From positions 585,464 to 649,463 of the forward strand of contig NZ_ML133688.1 in the NCBI RefSeq assembly GCF_003985155.1: a stretch of 64,000 bases of DNA, in the 5' to 3' direction. This DNA comes from Rhizobium vallis. GTDB taxonomy: Bacteria > Pseudomonadota > Alphaproteobacteria > Rhizobiales > Rhizobiaceae. Position 1 is the first letter of the stretch. Every line of letters starts with the position of its first letter. A model generated the notes under the pieces. It ran no database searches and was not told the origin of the DNA. It saw only the letters and a program-made list of their open reading frames with translations. The position numbers and the translations under genes were made by a program. Positions 25,393 to 33,308 of this stretch are shown in pieces.

Positions 25393-26175
25393 TCAGTCCG
25401 TATTCTGCCCCGCCGCCTCCAGGATCAGCCGGGTGATCTCGTCGGGATGGGAGATCAGCGAGAGGTGGCTGGCCTTCACCTCGATGGTTTTTGCGCCCAT
25501 GCGCTTGGCCATGAAGCGTTCGAGATCGGGATCGATCGTCCGATCTTCGGTCGAAACGGCATACCAGCTCGGCTTGGAGCGCCAGGCGGCCTGCGTCGTC
25601 TTGCCTGATAGCAGCGCCTTCTGGAACGGCTGCTGGACGGCGTAGAGCACCTTGGCTTTGGCTTCCGGCAGGTCGCCGGCGAAATCTCTGAGGAAAGCGG
25701 CTTCGCTCAAGCGTCCCTCATCGCCGTCGAAGACGATGCCGGCAGAGGCCGGCGGTGTGGGATAAGTCTTGGCGAGCGCGGTATAATCCTCGCCCGCATC
25801 CGGCGCCCGCGCCGCGACATAGACGAGCGCCGAAACATTAGGATGCACGCCGGCCTCGGTGACGAGCATTCCGGAAAAGGAATGCCCGACCAGCACGGTC
25901 GGTCCGTCCTGACGGTCAAGCACGCGCGTAACGGCAGCAACGGCCTCCGGCAGCGTCGTCAGCGGGTTCTGCACTGCAGTCGCGTTGAGCCCTGCCGCCT
26001 GCAGACGCGTGATCACCTCGCTCCAGCAGGAGCCGTCGGCAAACAGCCCGTGCGCCAGCACGATATTGCGTGCCTTAACGGGTGCTGATGTCGCGGCCAT
26101 GCCGCGGCTGGAGAGAAGAGTGGCGGCCGCGCCGGCAACGAGGGCGGCCGAGAAAGCCCGTCTGTTCATCATCAT
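25393..26175 (-). CDS. Secreted alpha/beta hydrolase
   Basis: A 260-aa hydrolase with an N-terminal NRRAFSAALVAGAAATLL that looks like a Tat or Sec signal peptide. The catalytic serine is in LVGHSFSGMLVTEAG, preceded by VLAHGLFADGSCW; the C-terminal histidine is in KASHLSLISHPDEI. It belongs to the EstC/salicylate-esterase-like group in which small aromatic or ester substrates are usual. It stands alone between two other leftward genes, with a 200-base gap on the right. Confidence 0.82.
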   Translation of the reverse strand: MMMNRRAFSAALVAGAAATLLSSRGMAATSAPVKARNIVLAHGLFADGSCWSEVITRLQAAGLNATAVQNPLTTLPEAVAAVTRVLDRQDGPTVLVGHSFSGMLVTEAGVHPNVSALVYVAARAPDAGEDYTALAKTYPTPPASAGIVFDGDEGRLSEAAFLRDFAGDLPEAKAKVLYAVQQPFQKALLSGKTTQAAWRSKPSWYAVSTEDRTIDPDLERFMAKRMGAKTIEVKASHLSLISHPDEITRLILEAAGQNTD

Positions 26176-26296
26176 GATCTGGTTTCCTCACGTGTTGAGA
26201 GACTATTGAGAGGTCGAAAGCATGGGCCCGGGAAAATCGGCTTGATCGATGACATCATCTCGGAACCGCCCATCTCCGGCGCGAGTTTGCGGCTCC

Positions 26297-26692
26297 TTAC
26301 GGCACGGGGCAACGGTATTTATAGGCGATCAAAGTGGTCATCAGATCGTCGCCGCTGGCGTCGCGTATGCCGGGATTTTCTTCCAGGAATGTACACAGCG
26401 TATTGCCGATCGCCGCCGCGGTGGTTCCAATCGGGACGCACAGGTTTACGCCGATGGAATTGCCAAAATAAGCCGAGTTCACCATCGCCTTCGGCCTGGG
26501 CACCGCTTCGTTGAAAATACGCCGGGCAAGATAGTCGTCCCGGTTCCATTTATCCAACCAACCGGCAACGTAGCCGACAACCAATTGCCGGGAGCCGCTG
26601 CAATCAGAATATAGCAGGTCACCACTCGAAAATCCGGCGGGAACCTTTGCTGAAACCGTTGCCAACAAGGTAGCGATAAGAATGCCCGACAT
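26297..26692 (-). CDS. Rap1a/Tai-like secreted protein
   Basis: A 131-aa protein with a signal peptide MSGILIATLLATVSA, then DCSGSRQLVVGYVAGWLDKW, and a C-terminal NTLCTFLEENPGIRDASGDD ending in YRCPVP. This order of cysteines, the central GY.AGW helix and the C-terminal CP match the Rap1a/Tai fold known from type VI secretion immunity proteins. No effector or T6SS gene lies nearby, and many Rap1a proteins are not immunity proteins. The ATG at 26690-26692 follows GGGAGG. Function unknown. Confidence 0.68.
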   Translation of the reverse strand: MSGILIATLLATVSAKVPAGFSSGDLLYSDCSGSRQLVVGYVAGWLDKWNRDDYLARRIFNEAVPRPKAMVNSAYFGNSIGVNLCVPIGTTAAAIGNTLCTFLEENPGIRDASGDDLMTTLIAYKYRCPVP

Positions 26693-26704
26693 CACACCTC
26701 CCAA

Positions 26705-26950
26705 GCTCTCGATGAGGCGGAGCTTTGATCGGGAAAGTGTCGGAAATGAGCTTCAAAAGTGTCATCTTTTCTGCTGCATTCAAAAGTAGCAATTGGCGGC
26801 CGCCGGCGCTTCTGGGAGGCCCATCAGTCGGCTGGATTGGATCGGCTGCGGCTTACTCTATCCGCTCGTGGGTGGCGCAAAAATTCGGTGAAGCGTCGCG
26901 CGTCCGATTGGACACGCCGCACCTTCCTTCACGCAGAAATCGACGTCTAA
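26705..26950. other. Intergenic stretch without a gene
   Basis: No ORF with family similarity or a plausible ribosome site. The region separates the leftward Rap1a-like gene from ohrR. Its right end runs into the palindrome at 26951-26973 that is shared with the ohr promoter. Confidence 0.5.
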
Positions 26951-26973
26951 AGCTTGCGATTTAATCGGATGCG
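26951..26973. promoter_or_regulatory. OhrR-type operator upstream of ohrR
   Basis: The segment with GCGATTTAATCGGATGCG (26956-26973) matches the palindromes upstream of ohr at 31074-31096 and 31130-31152. It lies 46 bases before the ohrR start next to an AT-rich ATATATAT stretch that could be the -10 region. Autoregulation by OhrR is the simplest reading. Confidence 0.6.
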
Positions 26974-27018
26974 ATATATATAAGTATCAGCATCCAACAA
27001 GCCGCACAGGATAGAACC

Positions 27019-27525
27019 ATGTCCGCGTCCAAGACCGCAAAAGCAACCGACATGCCCGCGTCAGCCTCCCCGCAGACCGGCAAGGACGACAGGAAGCTTT
27101 CGAACTTCCTGTGCTTCGCCGTCTATTCCGCCAATCTCGCCTTCGGCCGCGCCTATAAGCCGATCCTGGACGAGCTTGGCCTGACCTACACGCAATATAT
27201 CGCGCTGGTCGCCCTCTCCGAAGAAGAGAACCAGACGGTCAGCATGCTGGGGGAAAAGCTGTTCCTCGAATCCAATACGCTGACGCCGATCCTCAAGAAG
27301 CTGGAATCGGCAGGCTATCTCACGCGCCATCGCGATCCCGCTGATGAACGGCAGGTCCGCGTCAGCCTGACGCCGGCCGGGCGCGATCTCCTCCTCGAGG
27401 TCGATCCCGACGGCACGCTGATTGCCGCCAGCGGCCTCGGCGATGATTTCCCCGTCGTGCAGCAGTCGGTGACGAGGCTGCGCGACAACCTGCTGCGGGC
27501 GCAGGCCGAACCGGGGAAATCCTGA
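27019..27525 (+). CDS. ohrR: OhrR, organic hydroperoxide-sensing MarR repressor
   Basis: A 168-aa MarR-family protein. LSNFLCFAVYSANLAFGRAY contains the reactive cysteine (C32) that marks OhrR, and QYIALVAL, ESNTLTPILKKLESAGYL and RHRDPADERQVRVSLT form the winged helix. Oxidation of the cysteine by organic hydroperoxides releases DNA. In most relatives ohrR is next to ohr; here ohr lies at 30650-31045 on the other strand. The same palindrome stands in front of both genes. N-terminal 25 residues are low-complexity and a later start is possible. Confidence 0.88.
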   Translation: MSASKTAKATDMPASASPQTGKDDRKLSNFLCFAVYSANLAFGRAYKPILDELGLTYTQYIALVALSEEENQTVSMLGEKLFLESNTLTPILKKLESAGYLTRHRDPADERQVRVSLTPAGRDLLLEVDPDGTLIAASGLGDDFPVVQQSVTRLRDNLLRAQAEPGKS

Positions 27526-27594
27526 TCGCTGCGGCTGTCACGCGTTGGTGACATGCCTGCGGCGACGCATTTTCTTCCACAGCGAGGAGACCAC

Positions 27595-28008
27595 ATGCCC
27601 GAGATCGCGATGGGTGCGTTGAGCCGCAACGGAATGCTTCTTCTCGCAAGGCGAAGTTCAGAGCGCCGGATCTATCCGGATTGCTGGAGTCTCCCCGGCG
27701 GCCATATCGAGGATGGCGAAGACGCCGAGGCGGCGATGCGCCGGGAATTGATGGAGGAAATCAGCGTCGCGCCCGAGCGCTGGCAGCTTGCGGCAAAGTT
27801 CGTATCGCAAGCTCCGCCCGAGGCATCCGCCACCTTTCACGTCTATCACGTCGATCAATGGCAGGGATTGCCGCAGCTCGTCGGCGACGAACATACCGAA
27901 CTCAGATGGTTCAGTGCCGCCGATATCGAACAGGAAACCGAGCTGGCGCCGCCCCAGCTCGGTGAAATACTCGCCAGCCTAGTACTGCAAGAAAGCGGCA
28001 GAGACTAA
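27595..28008 (+). CDS. NUDIX hydrolase
   Basis: A 137-aa NUDIX protein. The Nudix box is GGHIEDGEDAEAAMRRELME followed by EI (G-x5-E-x7-REL-x-EE). The N-terminal ALSRNGMLLLARRSSERRIY resembles MutT/8-oxo-dGTP-type and NUDT1-like enzymes, and the C-terminal HTELRWFSAADIE is usual for the fold. It should cleave a nucleoside diphosphate linked to another group; the substrate is unknown. ATG at 27595 follows GAGGAG. It lies 69 bases after ohrR and may be transcribed with it, a sanitising role under peroxide stress. Confidence 0.88.
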   Translation: MPEIAMGALSRNGMLLLARRSSERRIYPDCWSLPGGHIEDGEDAEAAMRRELMEEISVAPERWQLAAKFVSQAPPEASATFHVYHVDQWQGLPQLVGDEHTELRWFSAADIEQETELAPPQLGEILASLVLQESGRD

Positions 28009-28029
28009 AAGCACGGCGCGCTTCCTGAC

Positions 28030-29331
28030 CTACTCGCGCAGCGACCGGAACGCCGTCCGAAGCTCGGCAGTGAAAGCCGCCGGCTGTTCCCAGGCGGCGA
28101 AGTGGCCGCCCTTTTCCAGCCTGTTGTAATGAATGAGCTTCGGATAGGCCTTCTCCGCCCAGCTCTGCGGCGCCTGGTAGATCTCATCGGGAAAAGCACT
28201 GACGGCGACCGGGATCTTGATGCCCCTGGGGTCGAAGAATCCGCCGCTCGGATGGTGCGCGTTTTCCCAATAGAGGCGCGCCGAGGAAATTGCGGTATTC
28301 GTCAGCCAGTAGAGCGTGACGTTGTCGAGGATATCGTCCTTCGTCAGCCCCTCGGCCTCGCCGTCGAACACACGCGCAATCATCCGGTAGCTGCGGATGT
28401 CGTGATCGAGCATCCATGCGGCGAGCCCGACGGGCGAGTCGACGATCGCGTAGAGCGTCTGCGGCCGGTTGTTCATCTCGATGGCATAACCCAGCCCGTT
28501 CTTGTAAAAGTCGTCGAGCTGATCCCAGGCGCGCCGTTCGTCCGGCGACAGGTCGGCGGGCGGCGGGCCGCCGCCGGCGAGAGCCTTGGCGATGTCGGCC
28601 GGAACCGTGGCGGCCATATTGGTGTGGATGCCGAGCAAACCCGGAGGTTGCTGCACCGCCATCAGTTCGGTAACCGCATTGCCCCAGTCGCCGCCCTGCG
28701 CCACGAACTTCGTGTAGCCGAGACGTTGCATCAGCGCCGCCCAGGCGTGCGCGATGCGAGGCGGGTTCCAGCTCCCCGACCCCGTCGGTTTCCCGGAAAA
28801 GCCGTAACCCGGCAAAGACGGGATCACGACATCAAAGGCGTCCTCTTCGCTCCCGCCATGCGCTGTCGGATCGGTGAGCGGTTCGATGATCTTCAGCTGC
28901 TCGATGATCGAGCCAGGCCATCCATGCGTGACGATAATTGGCAAGGCATTTTTATGTTTGGAGCGGACGTGAATGAAATGAATGTCAAGCCCGTCGATCT
29001 CGGTGATGAACTGCGGGAACGTGTTGAGCCGCGCTTCCATCTTGCGCCAGTCGTAATCCGTCGCCCAATGGTTCGCGAGCTTCTGGATCGTCGAAAGCTG
29101 CACGCCCTGCCCGTCGCCCGCGACCGTCTCCTTGTCGGGCCAGCGGGTCGCGGCAACGCGCCGTTTGAGATCATCGAGCTGATCCTGAGGGAAGCTGACG
29201 CTGAACGGGCTGATCACCTCGCCGTTCGCCCGCGCGCCGGACACGCCGGCGATGAGGCTGATGGCTCCGGCGGCGGCCGTGGCCGCAAGCAGCTCGCGCC
29301 GCGTCGGCGAAAATGAAGATGTGGGGGACAT
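28030..29331 (-). CDS. Epoxide hydrolase (EHN type), exported
   Basis: A 433-aa protein with a Tat-like leader (SPTRRELLAATAAAGAISLI), an N-terminal EHN lid domain (FSVSFPQDQLDDLKRRVAAT), then an alpha/beta hydrolase core: HGWPGSIIE (oxyanion), nucleophile D in AQGGDWGNAVT, histidine in KGGHFAAWEQP near the end. This is the juvenile-hormone/microsomal epoxide hydrolase type. It lies last in a leftward group with a DUF3095 gene and ohr. The export signal is notable for this family. Substrate unknown. Confidence 0.88.
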   Translation of the reverse strand: MSPTSSFSPTRRELLAATAAAGAISLIAGVSGARANGEVISPFSVSFPQDQLDDLKRRVAATRWPDKETVAGDGQGVQLSTIQKLANHWATDYDWRKMEARLNTFPQFITEIDGLDIHFIHVRSKHKNALPIIVTHGWPGSIIEQLKIIEPLTDPTAHGGSEEDAFDVVIPSLPGYGFSGKPTGSGSWNPPRIAHAWAALMQRLGYTKFVAQGGDWGNAVTELMAVQQPPGLLGIHTNMAATVPADIAKALAGGGPPPADLSPDERRAWDQLDDFYKNGLGYAIEMNNRPQTLYAIVDSPVGLAAWMLDHDIRSYRMIARVFDGEAEGLTKDDILDNVTLYWLTNTAISSARLYWENAHHPSGGFFDPRGIKIPVAVSAFPDEIYQAPQSWAEKAYPKLIHYNRLEKGGHFAAWEQPAAFTAELRTAFRSLRE

Positions 29332-29416
29332 GACGCTCTCCTATCGTTCGATCTGCGTGGATGGGATACGAGGATCGACTGGCCGACCTCGTTTGTAACA
29401 GCAGGTCATTCGCGTC

Positions 29417-29460
29417 TGCCCGGGACTATGCGCCCGGGCATTCCGGGGGTCAATTGACCC
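29417..29460. promoter_or_regulatory. Two palindromes downstream of the DUF3095 gene
   Basis: TGCCCGGG (29417-29424) and CCCGGGCA (29433-29440) form a perfect 8-bp stem with an 8-base loop. A second, perfect 14-bp palindrome GGGTCAATTGACCC lies at 29447-29460. They separate the DUF3095 stop from the epoxide hydrolase start. The first could be a weak leftward terminator (no U-tract); the second looks like a protein site for the epoxide hydrolase gene. Confidence 0.4.
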
Positions 29461-29467
29461 GCTGAGG

Positions 29468-30538
29468 CTATGCTTCTGCTGCCTTGACTGCTCTTTCAGG
29501 CTGGCGCGACGACCCTGTTGCAAGCGCGCCCTCCTCCATCATCTCGGCGGCTTTCGCGTAGCCGCCGCCCATTCCGTCGAGAAAATGCAGGTGCGAATCC
29601 GGCCGGCCCGACGGCACCAGGCAGGTCATCAGCGCATGCGACTGGCGGTGCAGGCCGAAATCGATCTCGCCGCGCGCTCTTGCCGCGATGAGGATGGCTT
29701 CGACGCTGCCGATCTCTTCCGGCGCGCAATCCAGCGTCAGGCGCAGACCGTCGTCGAACTTGCGGAAATCCGAATGGGAGGCGACTTCCGCCCAGCCTTC
29801 CGCACTGACCTGCTTCGCACTGTCCCTCGGGATAGCATTATCCCGCGAAAGCGGATGTGACCGGCGCGACCCGGCATCGAAAACCTGAAGCACGCGCCTG
29901 GCGAGCGCCGCGAAAACCTCGGGGCTGGTATCGTCCCGGGGTTCGACCAGCAGCGAGAGGATCTCGCCCCGCCGGCTGGCGAACGGCGCCCAATCGCAGC
30001 TGAGGCCCGTCAGGTCGGGCTTCGTCGCATAGCGGCCGGGCTTGACCAGATAGCGGCCGTTCTTGATCTGCTGTTCCGCCCATTTGAGCCCGCCGCCGGC
30101 AAACATCGCAAAGGTCGCGTTCTCGGAAGCGGCATAGCGGGCGATCTTCACGTCGCGCCCGCCGGCGCGGATCTCGCGCACAGTCAGCAGCCCGACACGA
30201 AGGTCGAGATCAAGATCGCTTCTGGCAAAACCAGCAACCTGCCGCAATGCCGATGTCGCGGCCATCAACCCGTGCGGCGGCAGGGCAAAGGCCGCGCCGT
30301 CTCCGCGAAACACGAAGGGAAAGTCGAACGAGCCCCAGGCATTGCCGAGTGCCGCGATGATCGAGGCGCCGGCATAGTTGACGTCCTCATAGCGCCCTGC
30401 CCCGATCGCCGCAGTCGAGCTGACGACATCGGTGATGCCGATCAACCAATCGTCGGGCAGCGGTTCGTAGACATCGGGATCGAGCAGAAGCGAAAACTCG
30501 TCATAGGCCGGGTGCGGCTCTGCGTGGCTGCTGGTCAT
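29468..30538 (-). CDS. DUF3095 family protein, cyclase-like
   Basis: A 356-aa cytoplasmic protein of the DUF3095 family. WLIGITDVVSSTAAIGAGRY and FPFVFRGDGAAFALP have the spacing of the two metal-aspartate motifs of class III nucleotide cyclases, and the family is thought to share that fold. The rest matches DUF3095 (for example GGLKWAEQQIKNGRYLV). It may bind or make a nucleotide; no activity is shown. It lies 111 bases after ohr on the same strand, so read-through is possible. Confidence 0.78.
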   Translation of the reverse strand: MTSSHAEPHPAYDEFSLLLDPDVYEPLPDDWLIGITDVVSSTAAIGAGRYEDVNYAGASIIAALGNAWGSFDFPFVFRGDGAAFALPPHGLMAATSALRQVAGFARSDLDLDLRVGLLTVREIRAGGRDVKIARYAASENATFAMFAGGGLKWAEQQIKNGRYLVKPGRYATKPDLTGLSCDWAPFASRRGEILSLLVEPRDDTSPEVFAALARRVLQVFDAGSRRSHPLSRDNAIPRDSAKQVSAEGWAEVASHSDFRKFDDGLRLTLDCAPEEIGSVEAILIAARARGEIDFGLHRQSHALMTCLVPSGRPDSHLHFLDGMGGGYAKAAEMMEEGALATGSSRQPERAVKAAEA

Positions 30539-30584
30539 GGCATGTTCTCCGGATCGGCAGGGTTTGCGATGCCTGCTCAGGAAC

Positions 30585-30610
30585 GGATCTGCCGGCCGAT
30601 CGGCAGATCC
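30585..30610. terminator. Stem-loop downstream of ohr
   Basis: A perfect 10-bp stem GGATCTGCCG (30585-30594) and CGGCAGATCC (30601-30610) with a 6-base loop, 40 bases past the ohr stop on its strand. No U-tract follows, so it may be an attenuator or an RNA stabiliser rather than a full terminator. Confidence 0.45.
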
Positions 30611-30649
30611 CCGCTTCGAAGATGACGGCGACGAGGCCGGCCCTTCCGT

Positions 30650-31045
30650 TCAGACAAGCCTGGTCTCGACGTCGATATTGCCGCGCGTCGCCTTGGAATA
30701 AGGGCAGATGCCATGGGCTGCGTGGATCAGTTCCTCGGCGACGTCGCGCTCGATGCCGGCCAGGCTGACATTGAGGCGGGCGCGCAGGAAGAAGGAGCCG
30801 TTGTCGGCGTGGAGAGTGATTTCGGCGTCGACCTCGGGACCGGCCGGCAGCGCGATCTTGCGCTGCGAGGCCGCAAGTTCGATAGCGCCGATATAGCAGG
30901 CCGACCAAGCGGCGCCGAACAGGTTTTCGGCAGCCGGATGCGGCTGCGGCAGCTTGATGTCGAGCGTGCCGTCGCTGCTGCGGGCGTAGCCTTCGCGGCC
31001 GCCGACGATATGGGTCTTGCCAGTGAAAAGAAGCTTCTCGGTCAT
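30650..31045 (-). CDS. ohr: Organic hydroperoxide reductase Ohr
   Basis: A 131-aa OsmC/Ohr-family thiol peroxidase. The two redox cysteines are C50 in AAWSACYIGAIE and C114 in HGICPYSKATRGN; GGREGYARSSDG supplies the conserved arginine. It reduces organic hydroperoxides with lipoamide. The ATG at 31043-31045 is the family start; a longer reading frame upstream covers the operators and is not used. Two OhrR-type palindromes lie just upstream, at 31074-31096 and 31130-31152. ohrR itself is about 3.1 kb to the left on the other strand. Confidence 0.93.
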   Translation of the reverse strand: MTEKLLFTGKTHIVGGREGYARSSDGTLDIKLPQPHPAAENLFGAAWSACYIGAIELAASQRKIALPAGPEVDAEITLHADNGSFFLRARLNVSLAGIERDVAEELIHAAHGICPYSKATRGNIDVETRLV

Positions 31046-31073
31046 GGTGGTATCCTTTTGGTTTGATTTACAG

Positions 31074-31096
31074 CGCATCCGATCTAATCGGATGCG
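31074..31096. promoter_or_regulatory. OhrR-type operator 1 upstream of ohr
   Basis: A perfect inverted repeat, CGCATCCGAT (31074-31083), 3-base spacer, ATCGGATGCG (31087-31096), located 29 bases before the ohr start. Its right half is identical to the site in front of ohrR. Confidence 0.7.
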
Positions 31097-31129
31097 TGTT
31101 AAATATTCCCGATCGAACTCGATGTCAAC

Positions 31130-31152
31130 ACCATTCGATTTAATCGGATACG
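31130..31152. promoter_or_regulatory. OhrR-type operator 2 upstream of ohr
   Basis: A degenerate copy of operator 1: ATTCGATTTAATCGGATACG (31133-31152); 18 of 23 positions agree. The two ohr sites are 56 bp apart. Two sites at ohr against one at ohrR would give tighter control of the target than of the repressor. Confidence 0.6.
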
Positions 31153-31216
31153 ATTTATCTTGGTTCAAGCCTGACGGCTTGCCAGGCGCCCGTCATGCCG
31201 GCCGCCCGGCTGTGCA

Positions 31217-32413
31217 TCACAGGCTTGCAGCCGGCGCAGGACGGGCGGCGCGCGTGCCGAGAAGAACCAGCGGAACCGCGATTACATAGATGACGACGAC
31301 GGAGAGCCAGATGGCGCCCGGCCATGCCTTCTGGACGGTGAGATAGAATGTCGAGAAGGCCAGCGGGCCGATGATCGAAGCCAGGCTGACGGCCGATGTC
31401 AGCACGCCCTGGAGCTGGCCCTGACGGGCGGGATCGACCTGCCGGCTGGCGAACGCCTGGAACGCCGGCGTGCCGATGCCGCCGAGCGCGAAGACCGGCA
31501 TGATCGCGAACACGATCCAGCCCTGGCTGGCAAAGGCCATGGCGAGGAGAGCGAGACAGGCGCAGACGATGCCGACGATAACGGCGCCGCGTTCACCGAG
31601 CCGTTTGCTGGCCGGGCCGGGCAAGAGCGCCTGCACCACGGTCTGGCAGATGCCGAAAGCGCCGAGCGAAAGGCCAATCCAGAGGCCGTTCCAGTGGAAC
31701 GTGTCGAAACCCCACAAGGCCCAGCACGTGCCATAGGCCTCGCCGGTGGCGCTCAGGATGAAGAACACCAGGATGACGGGCAGAAGCCCCTTCATCGACA
31801 GGACCCAGCTGAGCGGCCGCAGCGGATTGAGCGCCGCAAGGTCGATCTTCTCGCGTGCCGGCGTGCGTGACTCCGGCAGAACGAAATAGGCCAGCAGCAT
31901 ATTGCAGGCATTGAGCGCGGCAGCGGCGATGAAAGGGAGCCGCAGCCACTGATCGCCGAGCAACCCGCCGAGCGCCGGGCCGATGATGAAGCCGATGCCG
32001 AACGTCGCGTTGAACAGGCCGAAACGACGGGCTCGCCTATCCTCGGCGGAAATGTCGGTGATGTAGGCCATCGCCACCGAGACATTGGCGCTGGTCAGGC
32101 CCGCGATGGCGCGGCCGAGCAGCAGCATCCAAAGCTCCGGCGCAAAGGCCATGACGAGATAGTTGATCGCCGCCCCGGCAAGCGAAATCAACAGCACCGG
32201 ACGCCGGCCGAGATTGTCGCTCAAAGCGCCGAGCACCGGCGCGAAGATGAACTGCATCAGCGCGTAGAGCGCCGTCATGATCCCGATATAGGGAGCGATA
32301 TTCCCGGCATGGGTCACCTCCTCAAGAAGCCGCGGGAGAATGGGAAAAATGAGCCCTATGCCTGCGGCGTCGAGGCCAATTGCAGTGAAGATAACGATGA
32401 GAGGTTTGTTCAT
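31217..32413 (-). CDS. TetA-like MFS drug exporter
   Basis: A 398-aa protein with about 12 helices of the TCR/Tet family. The start MNKPLIVIFTAIGLDAAGIG, LGALSDNLGRRPVLL after helix 2 and GPALGGLLGD in helix 5 match TetA-type proton antiporters. It is divergent from a TetR-family gene with 140 bases between the starts. That gap carries two identical 13-bp palindromes. Tetracycline itself is not proven as the substrate; rhizobial relatives vary. Confidence 0.88.
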   Translation of the reverse strand: MNKPLIVIFTAIGLDAAGIGLIFPILPRLLEEVTHAGNIAPYIGIMTALYALMQFIFAPVLGALSDNLGRRPVLLISLAGAAINYLVMAFAPELWMLLLGRAIAGLTSANVSVAMAYITDISAEDRRARRFGLFNATFGIGFIIGPALGGLLGDQWLRLPFIAAAALNACNMLLAYFVLPESRTPAREKIDLAALNPLRPLSWVLSMKGLLPVILVFFILSATGEAYGTCWALWGFDTFHWNGLWIGLSLGAFGICQTVVQALLPGPASKRLGERGAVIVGIVCACLALLAMAFASQGWIVFAIMPVFALGGIGTPAFQAFASRQVDPARQGQLQGVLTSAVSLASIIGPLAFSTFYLTVQKAWPGAIWLSVVVIYVIAVPLVLLGTRAARPAPAASL

Positions 32414-32467
32414 GAGCGCGTCCTCCGGCTCTGGCGCTCTTGCGCCTGTTTATACCGAGTTTAAATA

Positions 32468-32480
32468 TGTACTGAGTACA
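32468..32480. promoter_or_regulatory. TetR-family operator 1
   Basis: TGTACTGAGTACA, a perfect palindrome around a central G, preceded by TTTAAATA. It lies 55 bases before the exporter start on its strand. An identical copy lies 50 bp to the right. Confidence 0.72.
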
Positions 32481-32517
32481 GTCATATTCCGACGCGAGAG
32501 GAAGTCAATGTTAAATG

Positions 32518-32530
32518 TGTACTGAGTACA
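32518..32530. promoter_or_regulatory. TetR-family operator 2
   Basis: The second TGTACTGAGTACA, preceded by TTAAATG. It stands 24 bases before the chosen regulator start at 32554. If translation started at an upstream ATG at 32515 the operator would lie inside the coding region, which argues for the later start. Confidence 0.72.
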
Positions 32531-32553
32531 AAATTCCTGCTATCGATTCCGCC

Positions 32554-33192
32554 ATGTCCACGCCATCAGACCTCAGAACCCGCAAGCGCCTCGCAACGCG
32601 ACGCGCCATCACCCTGGCCGCCGACCGCCTCTTCCGCGAGCGGGGCTTCGAGCATGTGACGGTCGATGAGATTGCCACTGCTGCCGATGTCGGGCGGATG
32701 ACGGTGTTCAACCACTTCCCGCGCAAGGAGGACATGTTCTTCGACCGCGATGAGGAAGGCCGCGAGATCCTGCGCGAAGCCTTGCGGCAGCGAGAACCCG
32801 GCGTCTCGCCGATCGAGACCCTGCGCCGGCTCGCCCATCGGCTCGTCGCCGAGCAAGCGCCCTTCGTTCAATTTACCGCCGGGAGCGAGGGTTTCGTCGA
32901 AACGGTCGAACGCAGCGAAACGCTCAAGGCGCGGGCGAGAGCCATCCGGGACGAGCTGGCGGAAATGGTGGCGGCGGCGCTGGCGGAAGGTGCAGGAAAA
33001 GACGTTGACGACCCAGCGGCCCATCTGGCCGCCGGCCTGCTGCTCGCGACATGGACCGTCGCCTTCATCCAGGCACACCGGATCTTCCGACGCGGCCGGG
33101 ATGCCGAGGAGGCGAAAGCCGCCTTTCTCGCCATCGTCGACCAGGGCACCATCGGCCTCAAAGCCGCGATGGCAGGCACGCCTTACGCTTGA
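32554..33192 (+). CDS. TetR-family repressor of the adjacent exporter
   Basis: A 212-aa TetR regulator. RRAITLAADRLFRERGFEHV, then VDEIATAADVGRMTVFNHFP, is a standard N-terminal HTH with the FNHFPRKEDMF end; the C-terminal ligand domain is helical and unremarkable. It is divergent from the TetA-like exporter and two identical palindromes lie between, so it most likely represses both until an inducing drug binds. No strong ribosome site is visible before the ATG. Confidence 0.87.
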   Translation: MSTPSDLRTRKRLATRRAITLAADRLFRERGFEHVTVDEIATAADVGRMTVFNHFPRKEDMFFDRDEEGREILREALRQREPGVSPIETLRRLAHRLVAEQAPFVQFTAGSEGFVETVERSETLKARARAIRDELAEMVAAALAEGAGKDVDDPAAHLAAGLLLATWTVAFIQAHRIFRRGRDAEEAKAAFLAIVDQGTIGLKAAMAGTPYA

Positions 33193-33205
33193 CTAATTGC
33201 CGCCT

Positions 33206-33308
33206 AGCGCATCGGCCCGAAAATCGGAATCGATTTTCGGAAAGCACGATGCGAGGATTGAGAGAGTTAGAGCGTCCTTTGTGCGTCCGACAGGACGCAC
33301 GGCGCTCT
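33206..33308. repeat. Composite palindromic repeat
   Basis: Two hairpin elements side by side. The first (33206-33253) contains CCGAAAATCGG facing CGATTTTCGG, flanked by GCGCATCG and CGATGCG. The second (33269-33308) has AGAGCG facing CGCTCT around GTGCGTCC (33281-33288) and GGACGCAC (33293-33300). Both have the look of widespread rhizobial intergenic repeats. The second overlaps the stop of the leftward gene at 33307 and may end its transcript. Confidence 0.72.

Noticed and set aside
32515..32553. An upstream ATG as the TetR start
   Set aside because: It would place the second operator inside the coding region and adds residues outside the usual TetR N terminus.
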